NCBI RefSeq assembly: GCF_000165425.1
Contig: NW_001799388.1
Coordinates: forward strand, 399,618 to 463,617
DNA from: Paramecium tetraurelia
Taxonomy: Eukaryota; Ciliophora; Oligohymenophorea; Peniculida; Parameciidae
Direction of reading: 5' to 3'
Length of the DNA: 64,000 bases
Under the pieces are notes generated by a model that was not told the DNA's origin, ran no database searches, and saw only the letters and a list, made by a program, of their open reading frames with translations. Made by a program: the position numbers and the translations under genes. Below are positions 45,874-60,600 of this stretch, piece after piece (within the stretch, counting starts at the first letter, position 1; every line of letters starts with the position of its first letter).

Positions 45874-47582
45874 TCATATATTAATTAATGATTTACTCTC
45901 ATCATCCAATTCATCATCTTCATTGACATCTATTTAACTAGCCTTCTTTTTGCACATAAAAATAAATATCATCAATGATGATAAACCTAAAAATGAAGCA
46001 TTAGCTAAAAAGAATATTACTGCAAACATGGGATATCCCAAAGAAATTCTATTTAAATTAATACTATTTATACTTATTGTAAAATGTGGACAAATTAGTC
46101 ATCTAACAAATAAATTTTGCTTCTACTTTACTCACAGCTTCTAAGGTGCATAATGATTACTATCTTGTTCGAATATCATAATAATGTTGATTGCCAAAAG
46201 TGGCATATTAGGGGCATAGTGTCATTAATTGATTGCAAACTACCAAAATGCTAATGTTTAAAATGGCAGCTACTATAAACAAAGAGGAAGGTTAAGTTTA
46301 TTCTTTTTTGATTTCAAATCCTTTTAAAAAAATGATTCCACACTTGATAATCCCATATAAAGTGCAAATAAAGATATAAAGAGTGAAGATGAAAAAGAAC
46401 AAATAATCTAATGGGAAGTAATAAGAGGAATAAACATATAATGTATCGATTGGATTCAAAAAGGTTTTTTCCTAGATTAAATACCCACATTTAAATCCAC
46501 ATGATGAATTTGTAATCTATCAAATTTAATCAGTTTAATACTTTGTCATAAGTAGTAATTGCCAATGAACTAAATATTAGAACAGAAAAGCATAAGCAAA
46601 TCATTCCAATAATTATTCTAAAAGGAGATATTATTTTAAAAATAGTCTATAAGGATTTCGTCTAAGTTTCCAATTCTATAATTTTTTCGTTCTTTAGATT
46701 TAAGAACCTTTCTTTTCTTTTTAAATTAGTCAATGCCTATTGAATTAAATTTATTTTTACTCTTTAATCCCCTTTAGAAATTTTGGAAGAACTCTTTTAA
46801 TACTTTTCTTAGATTGCTCGGTATTTTTCTCTTAATTTGGCTAAATCATTATCTACTTATGATTTTTCTTCTTCCAAAGACCTGGCCCCTTTAATCAATT
46901 AAAATGGCAAAGCGGTTAATCCATATGAACCATAAATCACCCATAAGCAAAAACCAAATGTCAATATGATTGAGATGCAAAATGATATTGCCTATTCCCC
47001 TAAATGATCAACATCAAACATGGTTTTCACCCATTCTAATTTTTCAGAAGTACTGTAATTCACTTCAGGATTAAACACTAGTCCAGAAATTAATAAAACA
47101 CAAATAAACCCTATAAAATATACAGTTTATTTGGCTGATCTAATTATTTTTGAGGATAGACGTTTTTCACTTAAATCTAAGTCAAAATCGTTATCGTAAT
47201 TCAATGCTCTTTCTTCTGAATAAAAGTAATTAAATGGTAGGATTACAAAAGTGATAAATAATAATCCAATATATAGATCTAAAAGGATCGATGTCATTCT
47301 TACATATAAATACCTCCCTTATAAAGTACTTATTGATTGGTTGATGAAGTGTGGAGATTACATCATTGGGATGAGATGTCACAAATACATCAATTGGTAC
47401 CATTAATATGCAAATCATGGATACAGTGAAACTCAAACAAATTGAGTTAATTGCGAAGTTATACGACTCAGCAGGGTCTATATAGTATTTCACTATTATT
47501 CTGGATAAAAAGTATAGTCCCTAAATAAAAATTATGAGAATACTAGAATCAAAGCAATATAAAGAAACCACGCAAAATACAT
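45874..47582 (-). CDS. LMBR1/LMBD1-family multi-pass membrane protein
   Basis: Product 534 aa after four introns (47521-47543, 47299-47329, 46517-46541, 46049-46073). Nine hydrophobic segments. The N-terminal YYIDPAESYNFAINSICLSF and ILMVPIDVFVTSHPN match the LMBR1 family signature, followed by ILPFNYFYSEERALNYD. A cytosolic coiled-coil segment (ARSLEEEKSQVDNDLAKLRE) separates two TM groups, as in LMBD1. It ends in an acidic tail. Family members handle lysosomal cobalamin export or act as lipocalin receptors; the role here is inferred. The 31-nt second intron and the other three all correct frame breaks. Confidence 0.88.
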
Positions 47583-47746
47583 TTTATGAATAAAATAATA
47601 TCAAAACGAAAATAAATTATCAATTATCATGTTATTTCAGAGATAATCACTCCCAGCTTTAAATGCAATCTGTTATCATTCAAACAATGAAGAATGTGAA
47701 TTATAACTGAGACCTTTGTACTTATTAATTAGAGAAAATCAAATTG

Positions 47747-48535
47747 ATGTCTAATAAGAAAACATTACTTTAGTCGGTTTGTTCAAGCTCTTAAAAGTAT
47801 GCTTTAACATTTTCATAGATCTGGAAATTAGATATACCATTTTCAATTTTAGCTAAGTTAATGTTAAATGCAAATAAATATTGCAACTAGTAATTGAATT
47901 AAATGATCAATTAACATTCTTTTCATCAATTAATGCATAATCCACAATTATAAATAATTTATAGAAAGAAGCCTAAATCAGACGTGTCCTAATTAATAGG
48001 AAATAATGCTTACTTATAAAATTGTTAATTCTCTACTCCTTAGACAATAGTTGGATTATTCTCTAGACTTGGAGAACTAATATAGAGAAAGTAAATTTAT
48101 CTCAAAATCAATAATGAAAATTTAGATGCTAAAGATAAGTATAGCTATATTATTAAAATGATGCAAAATACACCCAGGGATCTGAAAATCAATCCTGTAG
48201 ACAATGTAACTGAGAAATAGGACAGCTTATTAATAGGAAATTAATATTTTAGTACTTAATCAAAAGTCGATAGCATTTTATCTTTAGAAGATAATGAAGA
48301 AAATGATGATTAATTTCCTCAAATTAATAAACCTATTAAATAGAAGTTTCAAAAATTATAGAATGTCTTAGATTTGAACGATTAATAATTTAAGATGAAT
48401 CATAGAATGAGAAAAATGCATACAACTATGATGAAGCATATGATTTAACTTAAATAAAATTAAAATGTGAATAAGATAAATAAATTAATACAGCAAACAT
48501 AAGGGAAAATTGTAATTAAATTACCTGAAATATGA
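47747..48535 (+). CDS. protein of unknown function
   Basis: Intronless frame of 262 aa. The first half looks globular (SQIWKLDIPFSILAKLMLNA, then STPQTIVGLFSRLGELIQRK); the second half is acidic then Lys/Met/Gln-rich. Divergent from the LMBR1-like gene (gap 164 bp). A competing frame on the same strand from about 47635 is judged a shadow because this one has better codon use and start context. No family recognised. Confidence 0.68.
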
Positions 48536-50315
48536 TTATTATTGTAATTATACATAAATACTATAAATTATAAAAGTAAAATTAATTTAACCTGGCTAAT
48601 GATGAAAGGTGTTATGAAGAGCACATATCAAAATTTCTTAAAATTATCAAAGAGTAATTATTAATCAAAATAATACAAAATCAAAATGAGTTGTACTTTC
48701 TCAGTATTCTGCTTATAGAAAGAATAAATGAAATGATACTTCTTAGTAACTTATAATCTACATCATAAAATGGATAAATTAGAATAAATAACTCCAAAAT
48801 CTTATAAATACCCATGTATATCCAAATATGATAATTAGAAATGATAGTGATATTGATATGATATATAAACTTAAGTTGAAATATTTCAAAAAGGGAATCA
48901 ATAAATTTGGTGTATAATCAGTAAATTATTTAATAAATATGAAAGAATCAAAAAAATCCAACTTAAGAGATAAATTACTCTCTTAACCGCTCATTAATTC
49001 TCTCTTCATCTACCGTGCTTAATGAATAATAGATAGACTCTTTGTGTTTTATGCATTATAGGATCAAAAGGAATTTCATGAAAATTTTCTATTTATTTAT
49101 TCAACAACATATTTAATGATACACGGATTATTCTTAATATATATATAAGTTTTCAATTTAACAATTTAGATACACCATATATTGTTGATTTATAGTTTAA
49201 TCAATACCCATTATGAAATAGTCCTTACATTGATATTAACTAATCAAATTTTGTTAGGAAACAAAAAACCCTAATATCTAGATTTAAATAATCGAATCAA
49301 AAAGAATAATAGCAATTAAACAGTCATCCTCTGTCTAAAGATATTTAGACCTGTATTTCTAGATGTAATTGATATATATGTTCCAAATAATAGAAGTAAT
49401 TAATTTTGTTCATCCAAATGTATTTAAAGGGAAAAAAAATTGAATTTTATGAATCATTCATATTAAGGATATCTATATAATTCTTCGCCAAACACATATG
49501 AATAGTTTTCTTAATTTTATCAAGTTAAATGTATGCATATAAATTTGTGAAATAAATATAAACAATAACAAAATCATAAACTATGGTCATACTTAAACAT
49601 TGACTGAAGTAGGAGGAATTTATTCATCTTCATTATTTTGAGATTTGAATCTAATATGTTTAAATTGATAATTACTTTTTATATTGTGCTGCTTTAATAT
49701 CCAACATTGAAAGAAATACTTTCTTCTTTTTTGGAAGTTCATGTGGCTATGAAGAACAATTATTTTCCGTTTTAGGTTATTGCATCCCTTTTTTCTCGAA
49801 TTTTTTTTGTGATTTTATTTTTTTTTTTTATTCTTTCGGTTGAATCGGATTTGTGTCATCCTGTTTGGGCAATTAGGAATTCGATAATTCTAATTCTTCT
49901 TATTTTTAAATTGAGATGTTTGTATTAGGGATGGCTTGACTGAATGAAGCTCTAATGAATTTTAATATCAAATACTTCAGCATCTGATTATAAATTAACA
50001 TCTGTTAAAGGATCAATTGTTGTTAAAGAATTAGGCTTTGGTCAAAGTAATTTAAGCAATTCATTGAAATATAAGGAATTATTTAAAGAAAACAAGATTT
50101 GAAGATTTGGTTTAATAGCAAATAATTATGCGTCATGGATTATTTGTGGTAATCCTTACAAATGATCTTGCATCATAATAATTAATAAACTTTTATAATA
50201 ATTATATTATTTTATTAATTATTATAATTAAGATCGTCATTAGATATAATTGTTAACTACGACAATTATTATTATTAAATCAATAATAATAAATTAAAAT
50301 ATTTTCTTACTAGCG
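48536..50315. other. gene-poor AT-rich region with ORF remnants
   Basis: No intact gene. Weak coding-like pieces: a + frame of 46 aa at about 48601-48740, and minus-strand pieces at about 49590-49960 (FQKRRKYFFQCWILKQHN; NRMTQIRFNRKNKKK) in two frames. The stretch 50180-50300 is nearly pure A/T with TTATTAT/ATAATAA inverted motifs. Confidence 0.4.
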
Positions 50316-51250
50316 TCAAATTTTGGCTTTGGTGAATGAAATCTAAATGTTTCTTCCATCCACATTTTCGTTATGCATAAGTGCCACAACTTCAAAAGTT
50401 TGCTTTCGAGTTTCAATTTTGATTAAACACATAAATTTAAATTGTGAGTTCAATACTTTTACAGTCTATTATTATTTAAATTACTTCAACAAAACAATAA
50501 TTTTGAGAAGATATCCCACATCATTTCAGAATTGGAGGAAACTTTTTTCAAAATTAAAATATGAGGAATTTAGCTGCGAGGAAATAAAATCTAGTTATTT
50601 TCTGCATCAAATTTAAGTGTAATATAGTCCTGTTCTACATATAAGGTATTCAGACCAACTAACTTTTCAATTGAATAATTTGCAGCGAAGATTATTATTA
50701 AAGAATTTCTAAATTCTGACAATTTGATATACAAAATATGCCTAATACTAAAGCAAGTTAAATATTTATATTGTAAAATACCCAAATTGCTAAAGATATT
50801 GTATAATTTATGAACATTCAATTCTTTTCCAAAAATTTCATTTAAGCATACTGTTTTTGTTGATTTAATTTTATTTTGACTTAGAATAGTTTTTAACTTA
50901 GAGGCAGTGTAATAACACTGTGTGGTTTAGAGTCTCCTTTTTGTAAGATTGTGTTTAATAAAAGAAAATATAATATTATCATTTATTGATGCGGATTGCT
51001 TATTTTCGAACCTGCTTGAAGTAGTATCTTCAACAGTCTCATAAGATCCTAAATGAGCAATGGGCAACAATTTGTTATTTTAATAGTAAGAATATTTCAT
51101 AAAAATTTGATGATAGTTGATCTAATGTATTTTTGGTATTTTTTGCGGCATCATTCGTAGCCATCTCCATCAAGACTCGTCATTCCATTAATGATTGACT
51201 CAAAATTTTTACATTAATCACAAGTACATACCAGAAAAAATTACAGAAAT
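50316..51250 (-). pseudogene. decayed RRM protein (PTB / hnRNP-L-like)
   Basis: The largest intact piece is a 204-aa frame (51100 to 50486) with an RRM of the PTB type: FGKELNVHKLYNIFSNLGIL (the 'N-hKLxNxFSxxG' signature), then VGLNTLYVEQDYITLKF, and the start of another RRM (SEMMWDIFSKL). After a frame break near 50470, which no GT-AG intron repairs, the rest follows: FKFMCLIKIETRKQTFEVVA and DGRNIQISFTKAKI, ending at TGA 50318-50316. Upstream of 51100 in another frame is LMEMATNDAAKNTKNTLD, like the end of RRM1. RNP residues are partly lost. It is most likely a dead duplicate of an RNA-binding splicing regulator. Confidence 0.68.
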
Positions 51251-53020
51251 TTCCTACAGGCTAATCGACATACTAAAATATTCTGGGAGTTAATAATTTT
51301 AGTAAGAATAAAAGGTGAAATATGTAGAGAATCAACATTTACCCTTATTTATTAAATAATTTTCATTTTTATTTTTGATTTTTGCATGCTAATATCTTTA
51401 AAAATAAATCACATTTTTAAATAATATCAACAAATCTTGGGTATAAATATTTTAATATCTCTAATAGGTTCACTAAATGGATCAATCAATTTTTCTTTGA
51501 GTAAAAAGGGATTTCAAAATTGTTAAATTTCAAGGAGTGTGATATGATTTATGTTATAATTAAGATCGACACGAAATATTTTGTAAAAATACAAAATATA
51601 GAGTTAAATTATAATTTATTTGCTTTGGAGATGCTTATAATTAGTGATTAAAGAATTGTAAAAAAACATTGAATTTATAAACAAGAATTTAAAAATAATT
51701 TTGAAACACCAACAAATGATTAGCATTAAAAACCCAATAGGCCCTAATAGTAAGAGTATAAAATGAAATTATTAATCTACTGATTTATTTGTTTATCATG
51801 CGATATTTTAGTTTATGAACCCTAAATGTATGGAAATAATTTGGACCATAAATTTCAAGGTAGTATCTATTATATAATATATTTTAAAAATAAAATAACT
51901 ATTCAAAGTTCTAAATTCATACATTTTCTCAACATTTCTATTAATTAAAAGTACCCCAAAATTAATTCTCTAACTTCTTTACATTTTTAATCCTTTTTGT
52001 TACATTCAAGGTATAAGTTGGTAATGTAATCCTTTTGTGATTCGTAGAATTTTCTTAGGTTTTATTTCACAATGCAATAAAATTTGCTCTAGATATTAAC
52101 TAACTTTTGATGAAATTAAAAACGCAGTATTCATCAAGAGTTATGTTTTGTTATTCTTATATCGTTTTTTGATTGAAAAATTTATCAATATTTTTTGGTT
52201 ATTTTAAATTTTTTTAAGTTAATTTTAGTTTTTGATGATGATTCTTTAGTTTGATAAATTATTTTACATGTTCCTTTTTGATTTCTAAATGAAATAAGTA
52301 TTACAAAAGGAATCATACAACCATTCTTATATTTCTTTGTAGAATTAACACTGCGTTAGAATGATAAAGTGCTTTGCAAATAACCAAATGTTTAGCGAAG
52401 TTCAAGGATAATAGCATACATTTGACCAACTAAAATTGATTAATCAAATTTACTATGAGACACAATTTGTAAAGAAAGTTTACATAATGGTTATTGTTTT
52501 TAATTTCTGTAAAAATTTCCAAACTAATTCAAGGCTCAAACTCAATTAATATATTACATCTTACAGAAATTAAATCTTTATTAAATGATACAATCTAAAG
52601 TAATTATTTCATTTATTACATCAAATTAATAGTCCTTTTAAATTCTATGATGATCGCTGATTAAGTCTGATTACATAATTCTTTTATTTTTTGATAATCA
52701 CAAGATCTTAATTTAATTTAACTGATTTGATGATAATTGAGTACTTTTTTCTGAATTTTTTCTCAAAAAGATCAAGGTTATTGTGAATACTGATAAATTG
52801 TGAAGAAACATTTTGTCTTGCTTAATATTAATCAAATAAATTTTAAGATCTGAGAGTTATATCAGTTCACACAACATAAGGGCCAATTGGTTTACTGATA
52901 ATTCAATTAACATCATCAACTAGTTTAATTGCAGATTAAGGTTTGATTAAATTTAATGAGATATTCAAATAGCTGAGAATATTGATTAAAATTAAATTTA
53001 CATAATATAATAATAATTAA
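51251..53020. other. long AT-rich intergenic region
   Basis: About 1.8 kb with no supported frame on either strand. The part next to 51250 may hold further remnants of the RRM gene's N terminus. Otherwise nothing recognisable. Confidence 0.4.
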
Positions 53021-54502
53021 ATGAAGAAAGGTTTTTATTTTCTTCGAAAAATTGATACTTTTGGAATTAAATTTACTCCTGCTATAAACAACAAAATGAA
53101 TTTTAGTTATAAAACTATTTTGGGAGGAATATTCTCTTTGATCATTTATTCACTTAGTGCAGCATATTTTGTTTATGAAATGTACAGATGGATGAATATG
53201 GATATGGTTCCAATTGTTACAACTGAAATTCATAGTTTTAATAATGATATCGAAAATCTCTTGGATGAATCTAATGCATAGATCGAATTTGAAATCTTCA
53301 ATACAGCAAATGGAAATGAATCAATTAATCCATTTAATTAAACACAACTCGTCTTGACTCCTATATTAAAGAATTATTCGAATGGAAAAGAATAGGCTGT
53401 AGGATATAATTTTTCTTAATATGTGTCTGAAAATATATTTTCTCCATAATTTAGACTTAATTCGAAAAGTGAATATTAAATTTCTTTTGCAAGATGTAAT
53501 CAAGAAATGCTACTTGAAGGTTAAATTTGCGCAGGCTAAGATATTATGAATAACTTTTTTAATTAAAGGGGAAACGAATTGTAAATTAACGTAATACTGA
53601 AAATAGTTGATCCAAGGACATTCACTGAAAAGTAAATTAAAAAAACATATGGTATTATTTTAGAGGAAATAGAATGCTAAATCACTAAAATAAGCATGGA
53701 ATATACACATTATTAAATATTCAAAGATTTTATCTTTCCCACCCCAATTAATAAAATTTTTGTGAGTGAAACAGTAGAATAAACAACATATGGAACAAAG
53801 GATTATTGTTCAAAAAGATTTGTAGAAGAAAGTTATGCTTTGTTATGGATAACAACATCTTAGGTTGCATATGTTTAAAGAATGCAATATCCTGAAATTG
53901 GAGATATATTAGCTAATATTGGATCTATTATAGAGGTTTTATTCTTAATTGAGTTCATCATACATAAATTCAATGAAAGTTGTCTTATAAATTTTATGCA
54001 AGAGTAAATTCTTTCATTTTATTATCCAGAATTACAGTAGATTTAATTGAAAAAAAATTGGTTTGGTAATATTAAGAGTTGCTCTTTACGCTCTCAAGTT
54101 ATAGATCCTAAAAGTTTTATTAAATTCAAAAACAAGATTACCAGTTCATTGAATTGTAAATTTTGTTATTTAAATTTAATTTATGAAATTTCAAGAATGC
54201 AATTTATTTTGCAATCAATAATGATAAAAGAAGACTTTTATCAATCACATTAGATCGGCATAAAATTAAATCTGAAAAAGGATTATGAAAATGATGCATT
54301 GTTTCATTTATAGGCTGATGATGAAGAGGAATTCTTAGATTCAACAAAAATATAGAACAATAAAAAATTAACTTATAAAGACTCCTTATTATTATCTATT
54401 AACAGCCGAAAAATATATATGGAGGAAGATTATATCGATTAAGAATTATTTTCTGATAGAAATTTCTTCGATATTAACAGAATTAGTAGAACTAAAATTT
54501 GA
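53021..54502 (+). CDS. two-TM membrane protein with large lumenal domain
   Basis: Intronless frame of 493 aa. A short cytosolic N terminus (MKKGFYFLRKIDTFGIKF) leads to TM1 (ILGGIFSLIIYSLSAAYFVY), a polar domain of about 230 residues with few Cys, TM2 (IGSIIEVLFLIEFIIHKF) and a cytosolic tail of about 180 residues with DDEEEF. This N-terminal plan (KxDxFG plus TM) is common in an uncharacterised ciliate membrane family. No enzymatic motif. Intact between decayed regions on both sides. Confidence 0.82.
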
Positions 54503-54639
54503 AAAAAATTTGTACATAATTATTAAATATTATAACAATTAATAAGAATCTTATTTTAAATAGTAAATCAATATAATATTTATTATTTGATTGTTTTTGA
54601 GTCAACACTGATTTATTTTCTTTTTTATTAGCTTTTTAT

Positions 54640-57600
54640 TGTCCAAATTCAAGCTCATCTATTTGTTGATAATCTATCCTATACGAATGTCAAGAATTTT
54701 TGAAAATTTTAAATGCTGAATATAATTATAAGAATTAATTTTATCATGTATTATTGAAAGAGGAATATCAAATAATTTCTAAAATCTTTTTTGAATTTTA
54801 ATTAGGAGCTGCTATTCTTCTGCTAACTGTAAAATATGCATTGATATTCTTATAGAAAAATAATGAAATATAACCACATGATGTATCAGAATCCCAATAA
54901 GATCAACCAAATCTAGAATAATTTTCAACCATTATATCCTTCTTTACAACCACTGTTTGTAATTATCCTTAGTGTCCTAAAAAGTACATTTGCTAGCAAT
55001 GCTATAAATGATGTTTTATTGATCTGCCAATTATTTCTACTGTGACAAGTAGACATATACATTCGAAATTGTGCAGCCCTTAATTTTCAGAAAGGAGTCT
55101 TCACTTGCATCTGCAGCTGAAAATGGATGTATTCCACATTTTGATGAAAATTCTACCGCATAGGTAAATTCACAGAGGATTTTGTTATCCCCAATTCCCT
55201 ATTATAAATGAAATTCTTCTTTTAGGAGATGTACTGGATAACCAACCTTTTGAGAGTATAATTGGACATCAGATATTTTGTGATCCATTCTATAAGTAAT
55301 GTACTGAAATTGGATTCCGTACATGTTATTCTATTTTTCTGGATTTAAATTACACGGAGCATCATCATCTCTTGCAGTTGATGTTTAAAATATTGCTCAA
55401 AATATTCTCAAATTTATCATTTTGCATAATGTTTGCTCTATTTGCACAGCTATGAACACTTTTATCTTATTTACCTTGCTTTTAACCTAGTGTAATGCAT
55501 ATTTCATATGATGCTTGTTCTTAGGGTTCTTAAACTGCCCGCAGTATGGATGTAATAATTGATGTCCAAAATGCAGATTCTACTTATGGTTTATAGTCAT
55601 ATGATCGAGGGGATTTAACTACTTAATTAAAGGGTGCATTGCATAAGATCAATTCAAATTGTATAAAAGATGATTTACTACTTTATGATACAACTAAATT
55701 TTTATTAAGAATTATGAGCAATTATCATTCTAATACTACTATCATTTAGAATTATTATTATGGTAAGTATTTAAGATGCATCAGGCACACTTTATGTATG
55801 TGTATAAGGATACATCCCAAATAGAGTTGAAAACTTTAAAGCTGACCTTAAACAATAAAACAAAAGAGATTTTCTGATACTACTCTCCTATGAAAGTTGA
55901 CATTCCTCTTGTAAACTTATTGTAAGGCTACCTATTTCTCCTGTATCCATTCTATAAACATCTCGTACATTCACATAGTTTAATTTTTTCTTTTATGCAC
56001 TTAAAATCTTATTACAAATTAGGCGACTTCCAATTTACTATCCATTTTTAGGATTTTATTTATATTGAACATCACCTTGTGTTTGGAGTAGCATTAAAAA
56101 ATAATTTTACTCTAGACTCTAATCTTTCATGTCCATCCTCTACATAAAGTTCATAATCATAGTTAATTTGAACCGCTTTGAAAACTTGTTAAACCTTACT
56201 TCATATGTAATAGGATGCATGTTTCATGAAATTTTGGTTACCAGCCGCATTCCCTACGAAAGATAGTGGTGCTTGTTACACTTTTTCTTTATGGTCTTCT
56301 TAGAAAAAATGAGTTGGGACAATTTAAATCAATTATGCCCTCATATAGCAAATACGATGATACTAAGAATCATTCTCAGCCTCCTGTTTATACAATCCTA
56401 GCAGTCAAATTCTAGATTAAATTGTATTATCAGTTGGGTACAAAATGTCTTCTGCAATATTATCCTTCATCACTATCTTTAATTTATACTTAATATAAAC
56501 CTGGGCATCTTGTGCAGTTTTCTTTAATTATTAGAGTTATAAATGGATCTCGCATGCTATATGTATTAGCAGATCAAGTTGAAATTGGGCTAAAATAACT
56601 GACGATGATGGCTTATGTACTTGTAATACTTGAAACTCTTTTGTTTCCTATTATCTCGAAGAAAAGCATTGGAAATACTCTCATAGTATATAATATGCTG
56701 ATGACTAGGCTGGGGCATTATAATTGTGATCATTTCCTTAATGAAGTATCAAATTTTTATACTGATAGTGGTGATCCATGATTCCTAATATGAATTTAAT
56801 GTTGCATGAACCACAATTTAGAATATAATTGCGCTACTTGGCTCATATGCTGAAAAATCAGTTTATATTAAAACTACTAACAATGTTTGCAAAGGATCTA
56901 GATCTTAGTTGAGTCTCTTGTATTATTGCAAATCTCGTTGTTGTTGTAACCTTGCACCTTCTTGTGTATTTGATGTTAATCTGCTAAAATGCACTACAGA
57001 AATTCATCATTATTATAGCAGGAGCCAAATAAAGTACATACAATGAATATGGAGATAATGCAATGTTAACTGCCCTAACTTTTTCTTCAAAAAAGATGGT
57101 CTACAAGAAACGTCTGCTGGTGGCTATGCAATATTTGTTAGTAACCAGATTTTTGGTCTTTTTTAAATTTTTTTTCCTTTCCCTATTGCTTCAATATTTG
57201 TGGATACAGACTTTAGTCCATTAAAAAGTGCATCTCAGCAATTCTAAATGTATCCTTCCTTATATGATGATGGGATATCATGCTTTCTCGCCATTTCTTT
57301 AATACTGATTGACACTATGCTATTTTTGAAAACTCTTTACTGAGGGCAGATCATGCAATAATTGGTACATACACTACTCTCAAATTATTTAATTTAGTGG
57401 TCCCATAAATCTTGTAAGTAAGGCTTTCTCGGAGTACATGATTTGCAAGTACTTCTGACCATTCACATTAAATAAATACCCAGGCTTTGTGCCAAACAAT
57501 GATCAAGCACCTTACACTAAGCCAAATACTTTGTCTAGAATATATGCTTTCTGCTCCTATTCCTCATAAAATTATCGCTGGCTATTCCATAGATAGCTTA

Positions 57601-60600
57601 TCAGTATTCGAATATCCTCCAATCATAATCAATGTTATCTCTTAATGCAATTTATTATTTTAAAGCATTTTCAATTTTTCTTTTATAGGCAGTCCTTCTA
57701 GAGACAGATGATACTATTTGAAATTAATTTATTACTGACATGCTTCTTTATTAATAATGTTGTGTTAATTTTTATGACGCTTGCAAAATATTTTGATTTG
57801 TTCCACACTAGTGGAATTACTTTTACATGCATTCCCCAAGCATTGCATCAATCTAAATATATTACTCTTTTGTTACCAACCTATTAATGAAGTCAATATG
57901 ACTCTCACCTTTTACTCATATTTCCTTTCTTCAACTATAGCACCTTCTAAAGTGATTTGAACTTCTTTACATTTTATTTAGCTACCAGATCATATTGTTG
58001 TGGATAGATTTTACAATCCTTCTAAAATCCTGATGCTTCTATTTATGGTACAACAAGTTATTTTATCTGTTTAAAATCTCATGCTGCCTATTCTTATAAT
58101 TCTTCTAACTCTGATCTTTCTAAATGTACACCCCTCTATCTTAAATAAATTTTCTAACAATGTTAGTTCTCGTCTTACATGCCAAGCTGAAGCAAACTCA
58201 CACTTGATTTGTAAGATAGATATCCCACTTTGAAACTACTTGTTAGCAGTAGTTGCAAAGGACGCTGTGCTTCTTGTTTCCAATGTCCATCTCTTGAAGC
58301 TGTATATTAGGATCAAAGCTCTTAAGCTACTATCACGATTGGACACTACATCAACACCAACGATTAAAAATACAGATATTTGTTCAACTCTTTGTCCTAA
58401 ATTCTTTCTATCAGCCACCTAATCTCATCATTTATTTCTGGTTATTTCAGAGATATAGCCATTCTACAAACTGTACTAATTTCCCAAGTATACCATTTTT
58501 GTAATACCATATGTGTTGATACTGTTTGTTAATTTATCAAGCCTTTATATTATAATTCTACTTGTAAGTTGTAGAATAAACAGTAATTTAAATTCATTAT
58601 CTCTTTATTATATAAGAGACGTTCATTAGAACAGCTATCTTTGGAACTAACTATTCATATACAATTGACTTTTTATAAAACTTTATAATGTTTGTTATTC
58701 AATAGGTCAATGCTCCAATACATATACGATTTGAGCAAATTAGATTTTAAGATAAGTAAATTAAAATCTTGATGTGCAATAATATTTGCTAAGAAATTTG
58801 ATTGAATTGAGTGTGAATCCTTCACAGATTTTTCTTTGTAGCCTCAAATAACCTTTAAATTCTATGTCTGTTTCAAAATGTTCTTAACAAGCTACGCTGT
58901 TATTACATCATTAATTATAATATGGTTTTTTTTTTCTGAATTTACAACTCGCTCTTTGAGAGGTCCTGCTTAAGAATAGATTTCATCATCGCTTCTACTA
59001 CATAATTTGATCTAGGCCAATATAAAATTTAATTTCATTGATATTTCATACAGAGAGAATGACTGGTTTAAAGTATGTTTTGAAGAATATGTATGCTATA
59101 ACAGTCAATATACTAGGATTCCCTGAGCTCAACTTGCTCTGATTGGTGTAGAGTTTGAAATAACCTAATGTATTTCTCTATCACCTACTAAATGTATTTA
59201 CTATTAGAAATTGAGCTTCATCTGCTTTTCAAAATATTTTGGATAAAAGTTCTCCAAAACCCTGTTGTCCATCTTGCTGGACTTCTTGAGCTTCTTGCTT
59301 ACCTTGAATACGTATTGTAATTATATGGCTTCTTGTGTCTTACAGCGTATAATACATGTTGAGATTTTTTAGCTACTGAGCTTCTGACAATCGTTGTCAA
59401 TGTTTAGATTTCTTCTTAAGTAAGACCTTAACCATAGGAACATCCTTTTTATCGAAATACTCTTTACAAAATATGCATGTATTACTTTATCCAACTTTTA
59501 CTTCATACACTGAGGACGGCCAAAATGTTGTATAATATCACTAAGCACCATTTATTTGATAACTTTTGTTGTAACAATAAATTAAAAATTCTGACAGCAA
59601 CTTATTTGTCCAACATTAGTCTCTTCGAGTCTCATTTATGCTCTTTGAACCTGCAAATCCCATTATAACCAGCCACCTCCATCTATATTCCAAGTTCTGC
59701 TGATTTTCCTCTTAGACGACTTTATTAGCCTTTTAATTTAGTGTCACTACATATGGATAAAAAGTGTTTCATTATTCAGAAAATCCCATTTATTACCACT
59801 TCATCTGTTTGCCTTCGTTCATCTTAATATCATCCAAATGCCAAACCGTCTTTATTACAACTGTCGAATCGTCCTAAGAATACTATTAAAATTAATACTT
59901 CTCAGTAATCCAACCTTGTAATTTTAGAAATTGACAATATTGCATTGCTCAAAATAATTATTATATTTCAAATTCGAAAATATATTTAGCAACATAGATG
60001 ATCCAGTGCAAAACGTGTTGACAACTATACTGTGAACCTTGCCACCCTTCAGCAGTATAATTACTGCTTATAAGAACTAAATGGCTGCCATTTGTGTCAA
60101 TCTTGTTTACTTTTTTTGGAACTATTTTGATTTAGATGTAGTTATATCAAGCTGCATATATGTAAAGATACTTAGTAAGAATAGTATAGATTCCTTTATA
60201 CATACATATCAGAATGTGAAGACAAACATATGATTTTAAAAATTATATATTGAAAAATATTAAAACAATTGCAGCTGCTGATCAATCAAACCTTTAGTCT
60301 GAATGTAATGTGCATTATATTCATTTAAGGGATCTAAATCATTTTAAAAGGAACTGAGCGTTTGTATAATCTTTGCTGTTAAAGCCATTCTAATATTTTT
60401 GGGCTTTAGAATAAGGAGTGATTGTTGTTTCACTTTTCTGTGCTGAAAAACATCTTTGGCTCACAAATAGATTCTTTAGTAACAGAATGATGTTTCAAAC
60501 CTTTTATTAAAAAGTTTTTGATTATTTCAATGCTTCTCTTATTTCTTTCTCAATTATCTGGATATTCCTAGCTTAATTACTTTTATGGAGGCTATTCTTG

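Noticed and set aside
47635-48120. A + strand frame starting near 47635 upstream of the 262-aa gene
   Set aside because: It ends at a TGA while the 262-aa frame, offset by one, is longer and has better composition.
50347-50727. A 126-aa + strand frame
   Set aside because: It lies antisense to RRM-like coding sequence with clear family motifs; it is open by chance in an AT-rich, TGA-poor stretch.
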